NCBI GenBank assembly: GCA_018067265.1
Contig: JAGPUY010000211.1
Coordinates: forward strand, 1 to 10,103
DNA: 10,103 nucleotides
Reading direction: 5' to 3'
From: Oceanihabitans sp.
GTDB taxonomy: Bacteria; Bacteroidota; Bacteroidia; Flavobacteriales; Flavobacteriaceae
Of this stretch, positions 1-6,860 are shown in pieces (positions within the stretch are counted from its first letter, which is position 1; every line of letters starts with the position of its first letter). A program made the translations under genes and the position numbers. The notes beneath the pieces are model-generated. The model was not told the DNA's origin. It saw only the letters and a program-made list of their open reading frames with translations, and did not search any database.

Positions 1-75
1 CAACAACGTATCTACCATTACAAATGGTGTTTTTTGCGGAATTAAATGTGATATATCTGTTATTGGTAAACCCAT
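1..75 (-). CDS. Hot-dog fold 3-hydroxyacyl-ACP dehydratase of the aryl polyene type, N-terminal 25 codons only
   Basis: Only the start of this gene lies in the window; it continues past the left edge. The ATG at 75-73 directly abuts the TAA of the DarB-like gene (TAAATG, no spacer), so the two are probably translationally coupled. The visible residues include HLIPQKTPFVMVDTLL, which resembles the conserved N-terminal segment of FabZ/FabA-like dehydratases in aryl polyene loci (LIPQ..PFVMVD). Such enzymes dehydrate 3-hydroxyacyl-ACP to the enoyl form, which is the step that creates the conjugated double bonds after FabG reduction. The frame has no stop up to base 1. The catalytic His and Asp/Glu would lie outside the window, so the call rests on a short N-terminal motif plus the operon context. 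Confidence 0.72.
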   Translation of the reverse strand, partial: MGLPITDISHLIPQKTPFVMVDTLL

Positions 76-1209
76 TTAGGAAACAGTTAAAAGTGCATAA
101 GCATAAGCAAAACGAGCGCTCTCTGGAACAGAAAGTAATATTTTTTGTCCTTTTTTAAGCTTGCCTGAATTAGCTAATTCTTCTAACATGATGTAGATAG
201 AACCTGCCCCTACATTACCTACTTTGCTTAAGTTCATGAACCAGTTTTCCCAAGGGATTTCAACACCTTGCGCTACCATTTCTTTATATAAACTGTCTTT
301 AAAGTAATACGAAGAAACGTGTGGTAAATAATAATCTATATCTTCTGGTTTTAGGTCGTGTTTTGCAATAGCCATTTTTAGGCTATCCACACCTTTTACT
401 AGTATGTTTTCACTTAGAAGTTTTACATCTTGCTTCATGGCAAATAATGATTTTTTGCTCCATTGGTCGGAAGGATATTCACTCCAAGGTTTTAAAAATC
501 CATCTTCTAATTTGTCACTTCCTGCATACATACATGCTTCAATTTCGTGTGCATAGGAATAACCTTCCATCCATTCAATTTTTAATGGTTGGTTTCCTTT
601 TGGTTCGCTTTCTAGTAGAAATGCGCCAGCACCATCGGATAACATCCAACGTAAAAAATCTTTATTAAAGGCTAATATTGGGTTTTCTTCTAATGTTTCT
701 AAGTGTTTTACTTCTTCTTCAAAAGTATCCGACATCATCCAAGAAGATGTGCGTTCTGATCCTGTACAAACCGCATTTTTAGTTTCACCAGATTTCACAG
801 ACATGTAGCCGTACTTAAGGGCATTCATCCCCGAAACACATGCGCCAGAAGGCGAGTTAATCTCCAGGTTTCCGTTTTTTAGAAAACCATGAACCATTGC
901 TGCGTGCGATGGTAAAATTTGATCTGGACTAGATGTACCACAAGAAAGTAACTCAATATCTTCTGCTTTAAAATCTGCATCACATAAGGCAACTATAGCT
1001 TCTTTTGTAAGTTGTGCATTATTGTGTGTGATATTGCCATTATCATCAATAGCATAATATCTAGTTTTTATTTGATTGTTACGCAAAACAATACGTCTTC
1101 CTTTTGAAGTCTTACCGTTTATGGTACCTAATTTTTCTTCCATTTCGTCATTAGAAATTGGACGATTTGGTAAAAATTTTGAAATTTTGTTGATGTAAAC
1201 TTCCTTCAT
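76..1209 (-). CDS. darB: StlD/DarB-family beta-ketosynthase (dialkylresorcinol-forming KAS III-like enzyme)
   Basis: This 377-residue thiolase-fold protein resembles KAS III. The Cys-His-Asn triad is visible: Cys124 in SPSGACVSG, His297 in YYLPHVSS and Asn332 in SKVGNVGAGS. DarB/StlD enzymes condense a beta-ketoacyl thioester with a second acyl unit and cyclise the product to a 1,3-cyclohexanedione, which DarA then aromatises to a 2,5-dialkylresorcinol. This is known for the family and inferred here. The N-terminus has an insertion relative to short FabH proteins (about residues 25-60), and the overall length is greater than the ~320 residues of FabH. The ATG at 1209 lies 9 nt after the darA stop, and the gene's stop abuts the ATG of the dehydratase, so it sits in the middle of an operon. 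The darA-darB adjacency is the strongest support. A simple fatty-acid FabH is the main alternative and is less likely. Confidence 0.9.
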   Translation of the reverse strand: MKEVYINKISKFLPNRPISNDEMEEKLGTINGKTSKGRRIVLRNNQIKTRYYAIDDNGNITHNNAQLTKEAIVALCDADFKAEDIELLSCGTSSPDQILPSHAAMVHGFLKNGNLEINSPSGACVSGMNALKYGYMSVKSGETKNAVCTGSERTSSWMMSDTFEEEVKHLETLEENPILAFNKDFLRWMLSDGAGAFLLESEPKGNQPLKIEWMEGYSYAHEIEACMYAGSDKLEDGFLKPWSEYPSDQWSKKSLFAMKQDVKLLSENILVKGVDSLKMAIAKHDLKPEDIDYYLPHVSSYYFKDSLYKEMVAQGVEIPWENWFMNLSKVGNVGAGSIYIMLEELANSGKLKKGQKILLSVPESARFAYAYALLTVS

Positions 1210-1218
1210 ATTAATGGC

Positions 1219-2142
1219 TTACTCTATATAATTTACAGACGAATAGTATAATTTGTCTTTTTTTATTTTATGTATTGAAAACACATAAGTCAACAAAAAT
1301 AAGATAAAAACAATTGGCGCAAGAATCCAAATCGCAAATAATAAGTAATAACTAAAAAATTTAACCCAAAAACTACGTTTAGGACTATTTTTATCGCCTT
1401 TAGATTGAATTAATTTTGACCATTTAGAAAAAATAACGTTTGCACGTCTATCTGTAATTACTAAAAAGGGTTTAATTAGGATTGCACCTTGTTTTAATAG
1501 GTTGTCTTGTAAGTTGTTGAAATTGTTTTCTTTTAAATGTTGTACTATAATTGGACCAAACTTTACCGCTTCATCGATGTCTTTTTGTGAAACTCCGGGT
1601 TTTGGAAAAACACCAAGATAGCGTTCTTTTTTTGCAGAGAACATCCATTGTGCAATAGTAATCACGCTAACGTGATTTATATGTCGGTCTACCAAAGCAA
1701 TGTTACCAACTAAATTGGCTTCTAATTCTTTTAGTTTTTTCTTCATTTTTTCTTGCGCCATAATCCACATGTTTCGGCAACCAATCACTGTAATTACTGG
1801 TGTATTTTTTAGGAGTTGCTTCGCTTCTGGCGTGTTTAAAAAGGAATTTATAGGAATAGAAGGTGTTAAGTACCAAACTTGATATCCTAAAATAATAAGG
1901 TCGTATTTTTTGTTAAGAACCTCTGGAGAAACAGGTTTTACTTTTTCTGGAACTTGTTGAAAGGTCTCTGGAAAAGCACCGTAAAATGCATCCGCTTTCC
2001 ATGGAAAAGGAAAAGGAGTTTCCATTTTTATATCATGATAATCTATTTGTATAGTATCATTAGCTAAAGGAGAAACTATATTCTTTACAATTTCTGTTAA
2101 TTGTCCAGATTGAGAATAGTGTATGACTAAAACGTTTTTCAA
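1219..2142 (-). CDS. darA: DarA-like dialkylresorcinol-forming enzyme (flavodoxin-like aromatase) with C-terminal membrane segment
   Basis: This 307-residue protein starts with a flavodoxin/NADPH-quinone-reductase-like fold. The strand and phosphate-binding loop VLVIHYSQSGQ (residues 4-14) are followed by DLIILGYQVWYLTPS (81-95) and ITVIGCRNMW (117-126), which are typical flavin-contact loops. DarA converts the cyclohexanedione made by DarB into an aromatic resorcinol; this role is family knowledge. Residues about 262-289 are strongly hydrophobic and form one or two membrane segments after a basic stretch, so the enzyme is probably anchored to the inner membrane. The start is a TTG at 2142-2140. 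No ATG or GTG exists in frame before the upstream stop at 2217-2215, and the beta-strand begins right after the TTG. The next gene, darB, follows after 9 nt. A 113-nt gap with an inverted repeat separates it from the acyltransferase. Confidence 0.88.
   Translation of the reverse strand: MKNVLVIHYSQSGQLTEIVKNIVSPLANDTIQIDYHDIKMETPFPFPWKADAFYGAFPETFQQVPEKVKPVSPEVLNKKYDLIILGYQVWYLTPSIPINSFLNTPEAKQLLKNTPVITVIGCRNMWIMAQEKMKKKLKELEANLVGNIALVDRHINHVSVITIAQWMFSAKKERYLGVFPKPGVSQKDIDEAVKFGPIIVQHLKENNFNNLQDNLLKQGAILIKPFLVITDRRANVIFSKWSKLIQSKGDKNSPKRSFWVKFFSYYLLFAIWILAPIVFILFLLTYVFSIHKIKKDKLYYSSVNYIE
2140..2142 (-). other. TTG start codon of darA
   Basis: The plus-strand bases CAA at 2140-2142 read TTG on the coding strand, directly before AAA AAC GTT (Lys-Asn-Val) of the flavodoxin first strand. 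The same frame is open upstream to a TAA at 2217-2215 but has no ATG or GTG. The next in-frame ATG downstream would remove the first strand and the phosphate loop. No clear Shine-Dalgarno sequence precedes it. Confidence 0.75.
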
Positions 2143-2233
2143 AAGATAGAATTTTTGGTAATTTCCGAATAAAAGTCTAGATATAGAAGTTTCCCTCTTT
2201 GTAAATAATAGAACTTATTAACTTTTGCGAAAA

Positions 2234-2271
2234 CGATAAAAAAAGAGGAGTGTTCTTAGTTTTTTTTATCG
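2234..2271 (-). terminator. AT-rich inverted repeat between the acyltransferase and darA, possible weak terminator or attenuator
   Basis: An 11-bp perfect inverted repeat (CGATAAAAAAA at 2234-2244 against its complement at 2261-2271) flanks a 16-nt loop. The loop contains the acyltransferase stop codon (2258-2256). On the minus strand the hairpin is followed by TTTTCGC. The stem is mostly A:T pairs, so it is weaker than a classical GC-rich terminator. It could partly separate the upstream block from darA-darB, or protect an RNA end. Its function is inferred. Confidence 0.4.
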
Positions 2272-3146
2272 AAAGTTCCCCAGAAATCAAAATAATTAAA
2301 CCATTGTAAAGGATATTTATTCAACATCCAAGATACACTTTCTGTATATTCTTTTAAAAGCGCTTGTGCATCTCTATGTTTGGCTTCTGCTTTTCTTGTA
2401 AAAAGATGGTAATGTTTGTTGGTTTCTTTCATTACATACACAAAAAGTACAGGAACTTTTAAACGCGATGCTAGCAGAAATGGTCCCGCAGGAAATTTTG
2501 CTACCTGGTCTAATAAGTCTTGCGTTAGGTATTTGGAACCCGTGATGTATCTGTCTCCCGTAATTACAACAAGTTCATTTCTTGTCAGTGCTGCATTAAT
2601 TTCGAAAATATGCCCTAAGTCTTCTTGAATTAGAATAATCTTTACTTTCGGTTTATCTGTAACACTTTCTAGGTATGCTTTAATATTGGAATGTTCGGCG
2701 TCGGTAGTTAAAATACTAATGGAAGTATTTTCTTCTAGTTCGCCAAAAAAGTGTTCGGCAATTTCAAAATTACCAACATGTGCACTTATTAAAATACCTC
2801 CTTTTTTTTGTTTTAAGGCGTTGTCAATAAGTTCGAAGCCATCAAAATGATAGGTGAATTTATCTCGTAACCCCGAAGATATTGCTATTTTATCTATAAT
2901 AGTTTGCCCGAAAACATAATAGCTTTTATAGATATTTATAAAGCTTTTAAGTTTTGTGTTTTTACGTCTTTTATGGAAATAATAGTAACTAGCTTTTGTG
3001 CTATCTCCAGCAAAAAAGCAAAAGTATAGCGCAACAAAATGTAGAATGAAGTATGCAGAACCAATTCCGAAAGTCTTCATACAAAACACAAAAATCTTGT
3101 ATCCAAAAACAGTTCCTCTGGACTTTCCTTGCCATTCAGCAGCCAT
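2256..3146 (-). CDS. LpxL/HtrB-type lysophospholipid (lipid A-like) acyltransferase
   Basis: This 296-residue protein belongs to the bacterial lipid A acyltransferase (LpxL/HtrB) superfamily. It has the HX4E catalytic motif at His123-Glu128 (SAHVGNFE), a second conserved block TGDRY at 196-200, FPAGPFLLA at 218-226 and a C-terminal PLQWFNYFDFW at 279-289. A hydrophobic N-terminal stretch at about 30-47 should place it at the inner membrane. In aryl polyene and flexirubin loci such acyltransferases probably move the polyene acyl group from its ACP to a hydroxyl acceptor. Here the acceptor could be the phenolic OH of the dialkylresorcinol, giving the ester that defines flexirubins. The substrate assignment is inferred from its position between the ACP and darA. 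The ATG at 3146 is 20 nt after the ACP stop. True lipid A acylation is less likely in this context. Confidence 0.85.
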   Translation of the reverse strand: MAAEWQGKSRGTVFGYKIFVFCMKTFGIGSAYFILHFVALYFCFFAGDSTKASYYYFHKRRKNTKLKSFINIYKSYYVFGQTIIDKIAISSGLRDKFTYHFDGFELIDNALKQKKGGILISAHVGNFEIAEHFFGELEENTSISILTTDAEHSNIKAYLESVTDKPKVKIILIQEDLGHIFEINAALTRNELVVITGDRYITGSKYLTQDLLDQVAKFPAGPFLLASRLKVPVLFVYVMKETNKHYHLFTRKAEAKHRDAQALLKEYTESVSWMLNKYPLQWFNYFDFWGTFDKKN

Positions 3147-3166
3147 AAATATTTAAAGTAAAGTGT

Positions 3167-3409
3167 TTAGCCTAATTTTTTTTCAATTAGATCATAGAAA
3201 TCTTGAAGCGATTCTACGTTCACAAAATCTTCTCCAACTAATTTTACGCTGAAGTTAGACTCCACTGCAACCACAAGGTCAACAAAGTCTAAACTATCTA
3301 ATTCTAGAGTGTCTTTTAAGTTTGCTTCAGGTGCTATATCATCTGCTTCCACTTCAAATTCATCTATAAGAAAGTCGTTTATTTTTTCAATAATAACCTC
3401 TTTAGTCAT
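3167..3409 (-). CDS. Acyl carrier protein dedicated to the pigment pathway
   Basis: This is an 80-residue acidic protein with the four-helix ACP layout. The phosphopantetheine attachment site is Ser39 in LELDSLDFVD (Asp38-Ser39-Leu40). It lacks the exact DSLD-TVELVM sequence of fatty-acid AcpP, which fits a specialised carrier for aryl polyene elongation. The growing chain would stay thioester-bound here while the neighbouring ketosynthase and ketoreductase act on it. The ATG at 3409 comes 6 nt after the ketosynthase stop, and the acyltransferase begins 20 nt downstream, so the gene is in the operon core. A phosphopantetheinyl transferase must be supplied from elsewhere. Confidence 0.95.
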   Translation of the reverse strand: MTKEVIIEKINDFLIDEFEVEADDIAPEANLKDTLELDSLDFVDLVVAVESNFSVKLVGEDFVNVESLQDFYDLIEKKLG

Positions 3410-3415
3410 TTTGTA

Positions 3416-4633
3416 TTATAATTTTTTTATTATTAATGCTGAGTTTGTTCCGCCAAATCCAAACGAATTCGACAAAAATACATCAAATTTTTTATCTAGC
3501 GTTTTACTTACTAGATTTAATTTTTTAGCATCCTCATCTGGCTCTTCCAAATTAATGTTTGGTGCTATAAAATTATTTTGCATCATAAGCATAGAATATA
3601 CAACTTCACTCGCTCCGGCCATCCAGCATTCATGTCCGGTCATCGATTTTGTAGAACTTACGTAAGGGCCGTTTTCTCCAAAAACTTTAACTATAGCTTT
3701 AGCTTCATTGGTATCTCCTACAGGAGTTGAGGTTGCATGCGCATTAACATACTCTATTTCTGAAGGTTTTAAATTAGATTGTTCAATTGCTTTAGCCATT
3801 GCTCGTGATGGTCCATCTACGTTTGGCGTAGAAATGTGTTCGCCATTAGACGAAAAACCATAACCTATAATTTCGGCTAAAATTGGTGCGCCACGTTTTA
3901 TAGCAGACTCATAGCTTTCTACCACTAAGGTTGCTGCGCCACCACTTGGTACTAAACCGTCTCTGTTTTTATCGAAAGGTCTAGATGCTTTTTCCGGGTT
4001 TTCTAGGTTCATGGCAAAAACACCAAGACCATCAAAACTTCCCATGGCATATTTATTTATTTCTTGCGCTCCACCACAAATAATACAATCTTGTAAACCA
4101 CTTTTTATAAGTTGGAAAGCCATACCAATAGCATGTGATCCACTAGCACAAGCAGCACTTATGGTAAAGTTTACGCCGGTAAGATTAAAAAGTGTAGAGA
4201 GATTCATGGTTACTGTAGAGTTCATAGCTTGAAAAATAGCGCCAGAACCAACTAGTGTGGTGTCTTTTTTCTCTCTAATTTTATCTACAGAATCTACAAT
4301 AGCCTTTGCAGTACTATCATTACCATAAAGAATACCTACTTCGTTTTCCTTTAGAAAATCGATATCTATTTTAGCATTTTCTAAAGCTTCAATGGTTGCT
4401 ACATAAGCGTATGCACCTTCGTCACCTAGACTAATACGTTCTCTTCTTGTAAGTTGTTTTTTTAGATTTGGTTTTTCTACCATTCCTGTTAAAGGAGAAC
4501 GATAACCAAAGTCTTTTCGTTCTTGGTCATAGATAATCCCAGATTTTCCATTGTATAATGAATCCTTTACTTCTTCTAGATTTTTTCCTATGCAGGAATA
4601 AATCCCCATTCCTGTTATAACAACACGTTTCAT
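3416..4633 (-). CDS. FabF-type beta-ketoacyl-ACP synthase (polyene elongation ketosynthase)
   Basis: This 405-residue enzyme is of the KAS I/II family and has the complete Cys-His-His set: Cys162 in ISAACASGS, His299 in VNAHATSTPVGD and His334 in KSMTGHECW, with Lys329 also in place. The C-terminal SNSFGFGGTNS loop (388-398) is intact. The variant GHECWMAGASE replaces the FabF consensus GHLLGAAG. This suggests a specialised enzyme from a pigment or polyketide locus rather than the housekeeping FabF. It would perform decarboxylative condensation of malonyl-ACP with the aryl polyene chain. Active-site Cys is present, so this is a catalytic ketosynthase and not a chain-length factor. The ATG at 4633 lies 18 nt after the fabG stop; the ACP follows after 6 nt. 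Confidence 0.93.
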   Translation of the reverse strand: MKRVVITGMGIYSCIGKNLEEVKDSLYNGKSGIIYDQERKDFGYRSPLTGMVEKPNLKKQLTRRERISLGDEGAYAYVATIEALENAKIDIDFLKENEVGILYGNDSTAKAIVDSVDKIREKKDTTLVGSGAIFQAMNSTVTMNLSTLFNLTGVNFTISAACASGSHAIGMAFQLIKSGLQDCIICGGAQEINKYAMGSFDGLGVFAMNLENPEKASRPFDKNRDGLVPSGGAATLVVESYESAIKRGAPILAEIIGYGFSSNGEHISTPNVDGPSRAMAKAIEQSNLKPSEIEYVNAHATSTPVGDTNEAKAIVKVFGENGPYVSSTKSMTGHECWMAGASEVVYSMLMMQNNFIAPNINLEEPDEDAKKLNLVSKTLDKKFDVFLSNSFGFGGTNSALIIKKL

Positions 4634-4651
4634 ACTAACTGTAAAATTAAT

Positions 4652-5383
4652 TTAAGAGTAAATTCCTCCATTAATATTTATTACTTCACCAGTAATATAA
4701 GAAGACTTTTTGGAAACTAAAAAAGAAACTAAATCTGCCACTTCTTGGGCTTCACCAAAACGATTTGCTGGAATCATTTTTTTAAGTTCTTTTTCATCTA
4801 ATTCTGCAGTCATATCCGAATTTATAAAACCAGGAGCCACTGCATTTACAGTTATTTTACGTTTAGCAACTTCTTGAGCTAGTGCTTTTGTAGCAGCAAT
4901 AATTGCTCCTTTTGCTGCGGAATAATTGGTTTGCCCTGGCGTTCCTTTTACACCAGAAACCGAAGCGATGTTTACAATACGACCATAACGATTACGTAGC
5001 ATTTTTTGGATAGCATAATTGGTAACGTTGAAAAATCCATTTAAAGAAGTGTTGATTACACTTTGCCAATCTTCTTTTGGCATCCACATAAACAAACCGT
5101 CTTTTGTAATACCTGCATTATTAACAATTACTTCTATTAAAGCATCTGGATTTGCTTCTTGCCAAGCATCTAGTTTCGATGTTACTTCTTCTGAATCTGT
5201 TACATTAAAACCAATAATTTCCCCAGTATTTCCTGCGGCCTGTACTGCTTTTAAAGTCTCTTTTGCAGCAGCTTCATTACTGTTGTAGTTTATTAATATG
5301 TGATAGTCTGTATCTATTGCTAGTTGTGAGCAAATGGCTTTACCAATTCCTCTGGAACCACCTGTTATTAGGGCACATTTCAT
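4652..5383 (-). CDS. FabG-type 3-oxoacyl-ACP reductase (short-chain dehydrogenase)
   Basis: This 243-residue protein is a classical SDR of typical length. The cofactor loop TGGSRGIG is at 7-14, NNAG at 88-91, and the catalytic Ser141 (NIASVSG), Tyr154 and Lys158 (YSAAKGA) are all present, with the PGF motif after them (184-186). It should reduce the 3-keto group after each condensation, using NADPH, before dehydration to the conjugated enoyl. It leads the tightly spaced run fabG-ketosynthase-ACP-acyltransferase. Its ATG at 5383 coincides with the edge of a tandem repeat that fills its leader, and the start is supported by the Rossmann strand KCALITGG right behind it. Clustering argues for a pathway-dedicated copy, not the fatty-acid FabG. 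Confidence 0.93.
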   Translation of the reverse strand: MKCALITGGSRGIGKAICSQLAIDTDYHILINYNSNEAAAKETLKAVQAAGNTGEIIGFNVTDSEEVTSKLDAWQEANPDALIEVIVNNAGITKDGLFMWMPKEDWQSVINTSLNGFFNVTNYAIQKMLRNRYGRIVNIASVSGVKGTPGQTNYSAAKGAIIAATKALAQEVAKRKITVNAVAPGFINSDMTAELDEKELKKMIPANRFGEAQEVADLVSFLVSKKSSYITGEVININGGIYS

Positions 5384-5575
5384 GTGTTAGTGTTTTTTTT
5401 TATTGGTCACATGTTGTTCGCAATTATTAAAAGGACTTAAATGATAAGCTTTTTAACATGCTCGATTCATGTGTTAGTGTTTGTTGTTTTTTTATTGGTC
5501 ACACGTTGTTCGCAATTATTAAAGGACTTAGATGATAAGCTCTTTAATATGCTCGATGCATGTGTTGTTGTTTTT
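5381..5575. repeat. Tandem direct repeat (two ~90-bp copies plus a partial third) in the fabG leader
   Basis: Copy 1 spans 5381-5467 (87 bp) and copy 2 spans 5468-5558 (91 bp). A third, partial start (CATGTGTTGTTG) begins at 5559. After a variable T-rich tract, about 65 bp align with four substitutions and one 1-nt indel. Each unit begins with CATGTGTT on the plus strand, i.e. an ATG on the minus strand, and the ATG of copy 1's edge is the fabG start codon itself. The upstream ATGs at 5470 and 5561 each open a 5-codon frame (MNRAC and MHRAY). Each copy can also form an 8-bp hairpin (5425-5432 with 5451-5458; 5517-5524 with 5542-5549). I see no terminal inverted repeats or transposase, and the copy number is too low for CRISPR. 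Confidence 0.9.
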
Positions 5576-5581
5576 TGAAAG

Positions 5582-5591
5582 TCTAATTAGA
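5582..5591. promoter_or_regulatory. Palindrome TCTAATTAGA upstream of the fabG leader repeats
   Basis: A 10-bp perfect palindrome, extendable by two more A:T pairs across a G:T, lies in the gap between the WG-repeat gene and fabG, upstream of the tandem repeats. It could be an operator or part of a promoter region for the fabG operon. I found no TAnnTTTG element on the minus strand in 5384-5631, so the promoter itself is not located. Because the region is AT-rich, chance occurrence is quite possible. Confidence 0.2.
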
Positions 5592-5631
5592 TTTGGAAAT
5601 TTTAATAGATATGTAATTTAGAAATTTAAGA

Positions 5632-6759
5632 TTATTGAAATAATTCTAACTGTTTGTACCATTTGTTTTTTAGTACTTCCCCTTTCGTATTGATATAACC
5701 CCAAACTTTTTCTTCTTTTACTCTAGCAATACCATTAATAAAACCTTTTTCGTTGTTCTTTTTAAAGATAGAAAAACCTCCAGCAGTAATATTGTATTTA
5801 TCGTCTATTACCTTTTCTCCAGAAGTGTTTATGAACCCCCAAAGTTTGTCTATTTTAATAGGAGCTAAACCGTCTTTACTAAAAATTTCGGCATCTCTGT
5901 ATTGTAAGGATATAACTACTTTTCCTGTAGTATCAATATAACCCCATTGTTTATCTCTAGAAACTGGAGCAAGACCGTTTACAAAAGCTCTAACTTTATC
6001 AAAGCTTGGCTCTATAATCCAATCGCCACTTTTATTGATGTAGCCAATTTTATCGTTTTTCTTAGCGTAAGTAATATCTCCATTAACAGAAAAGTCCCAG
6101 ATTTTTTGAGCACCATCTACTTTTTTAAATTCCCCATTAATGATTAGTCCATGACTTTCGCCAAGCGTTGCTACAACATTACCATTGTACACATTAGAAA
6201 CACCATCATATTTAGTTTCTACAAAATAGTTTCCAGTTTTGTCTACTAATCCCCATTTTTCACCTTCTCTAACTTTTGCATATCCATTTTCAAAATCGAA
6301 AGCTTTATTAAATTTAGGTTCGATTACTACCGTTCCAGAAGTGTTAATAAAACCTACGTTATCTCCTTGTCTTATTTGTGCTAGACCTTCAGTGAAATCA
6401 TAAATTTTATCGGTAGCAACTTCTGCTAATATTTTTTCCCCTTTGGTATTTATATAAAACCATTCTTTTTTACTTAAAACAACAGCTACTCCAGAGTTGA
6501 ATGCTTTGGTTTTATCGAAAGTAGGTTGTATCACCCATTCTCCTTTTCTATTAATAAATCCCCATTTTTTATTGCTATTCATAGCTTCGGCTAAATCTTC
6601 AGAAAAGTTTTTAGCTACTTTAAATTCTGGTTGAATTGCCCATTCTCCAGCTTTGTTTATGTAGCCAAATTTTCCATCATCATTTGCAAGTGCAAGTTCT
6701 TGTGCAAAAGTTATTGCACTTAAAAAGAATAATACGATTAATAGCGATTTCGTTTTCAT
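5632..6759 (-). CDS. Secreted WG-repeat (KWG-like) protein
   Basis: This 375-residue protein has a likely signal peptide: Lys2 and Lys4, a hydrophobic core at about 5-18, and a probable cleavage near Ala19-Gln20 (TFA-Q). The remainder is about ten to eleven tandem repeats of roughly 34 residues built on WG[FY]IN..G..VI.P.F. Units start near residues 32, 66, 100, 135, 169, 204, 238, 272, 307, 339 and 353. The one near 339 is shortened and the 204 unit is degenerate. WG repeats are thought to form beta-rich scaffolds that bind partners; no enzymatic role is established. The gene lies on the same strand between the ammonia-lyase (101 nt upstream) and fabG (248 nt downstream). It may be co-transcribed with the pigment genes but has no obvious biosynthetic job. 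I infer a periplasmic or surface location. Confidence 0.88.
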   Translation of the reverse strand: MKTKSLLIVLFFLSAITFAQELALANDDGKFGYINKAGEWAIQPEFKVAKNFSEDLAEAMNSNKKWGFINRKGEWVIQPTFDKTKAFNSGVAVVLSKKEWFYINTKGEKILAEVATDKIYDFTEGLAQIRQGDNVGFINTSGTVVIEPKFNKAFDFENGYAKVREGEKWGLVDKTGNYFVETKYDGVSNVYNGNVVATLGESHGLIINGEFKKVDGAQKIWDFSVNGDITYAKKNDKIGYINKSGDWIIEPSFDKVRAFVNGLAPVSRDKQWGYIDTTGKVVISLQYRDAEIFSKDGLAPIKIDKLWGFINTSGEKVIDDKYNITAGGFSIFKKNNEKGFINGIARVKEEKVWGYINTKGEVLKNKWYKQLELFQ

Positions 6760-6860
6760 GTGTTTGAATTTAATGGTTCATATATATTACAAGTATCATT
6801 TATACACTTCTTTGGTTAGGGAAATGTTTCGTTTAAAAGGATACTGTAGTACTTAATTAT

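Noticed and set aside
447..668. Plus-strand open frame within the DarB-like gene
   Set aside because: It lies fully antisense to a gene with an intact catalytic triad, has no motif and no promoter; a shadow of the real frame.
3309..3665. Plus-strand open frame of 118 codons across the ACP and ketosynthase ends
   Set aside because: Antisense to two well-supported genes; its serine-rich translation shows no domain and arises from complementary codon use.
4652..5383. Housekeeping FabG/FabF of fatty acid synthesis
   Set aside because: The genes are clustered with darA, darB and an ammonia-lyase, and the ketosynthase has the unusual GHECWMAGASE segment; no accA-D, fabD or plsX neighbours.
5381..5575. 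CRISPR-like array
   Set aside because: Only two full units that are directly adjacent, with no spacers and with unit lengths far above CRISPR repeats.
5384..5631. Insertion sequence or MITE
   Set aside because: No terminal inverted repeats, target duplications or transposase fragments are visible; the repeats are direct and tandem.
6760..6860. Promoter or terminator between the lyase and the WG-repeat gene
   Set aside because: I found neither a TAnnTTTG element on the minus strand nor a stable hairpin with a T tract, so nothing was annotated.
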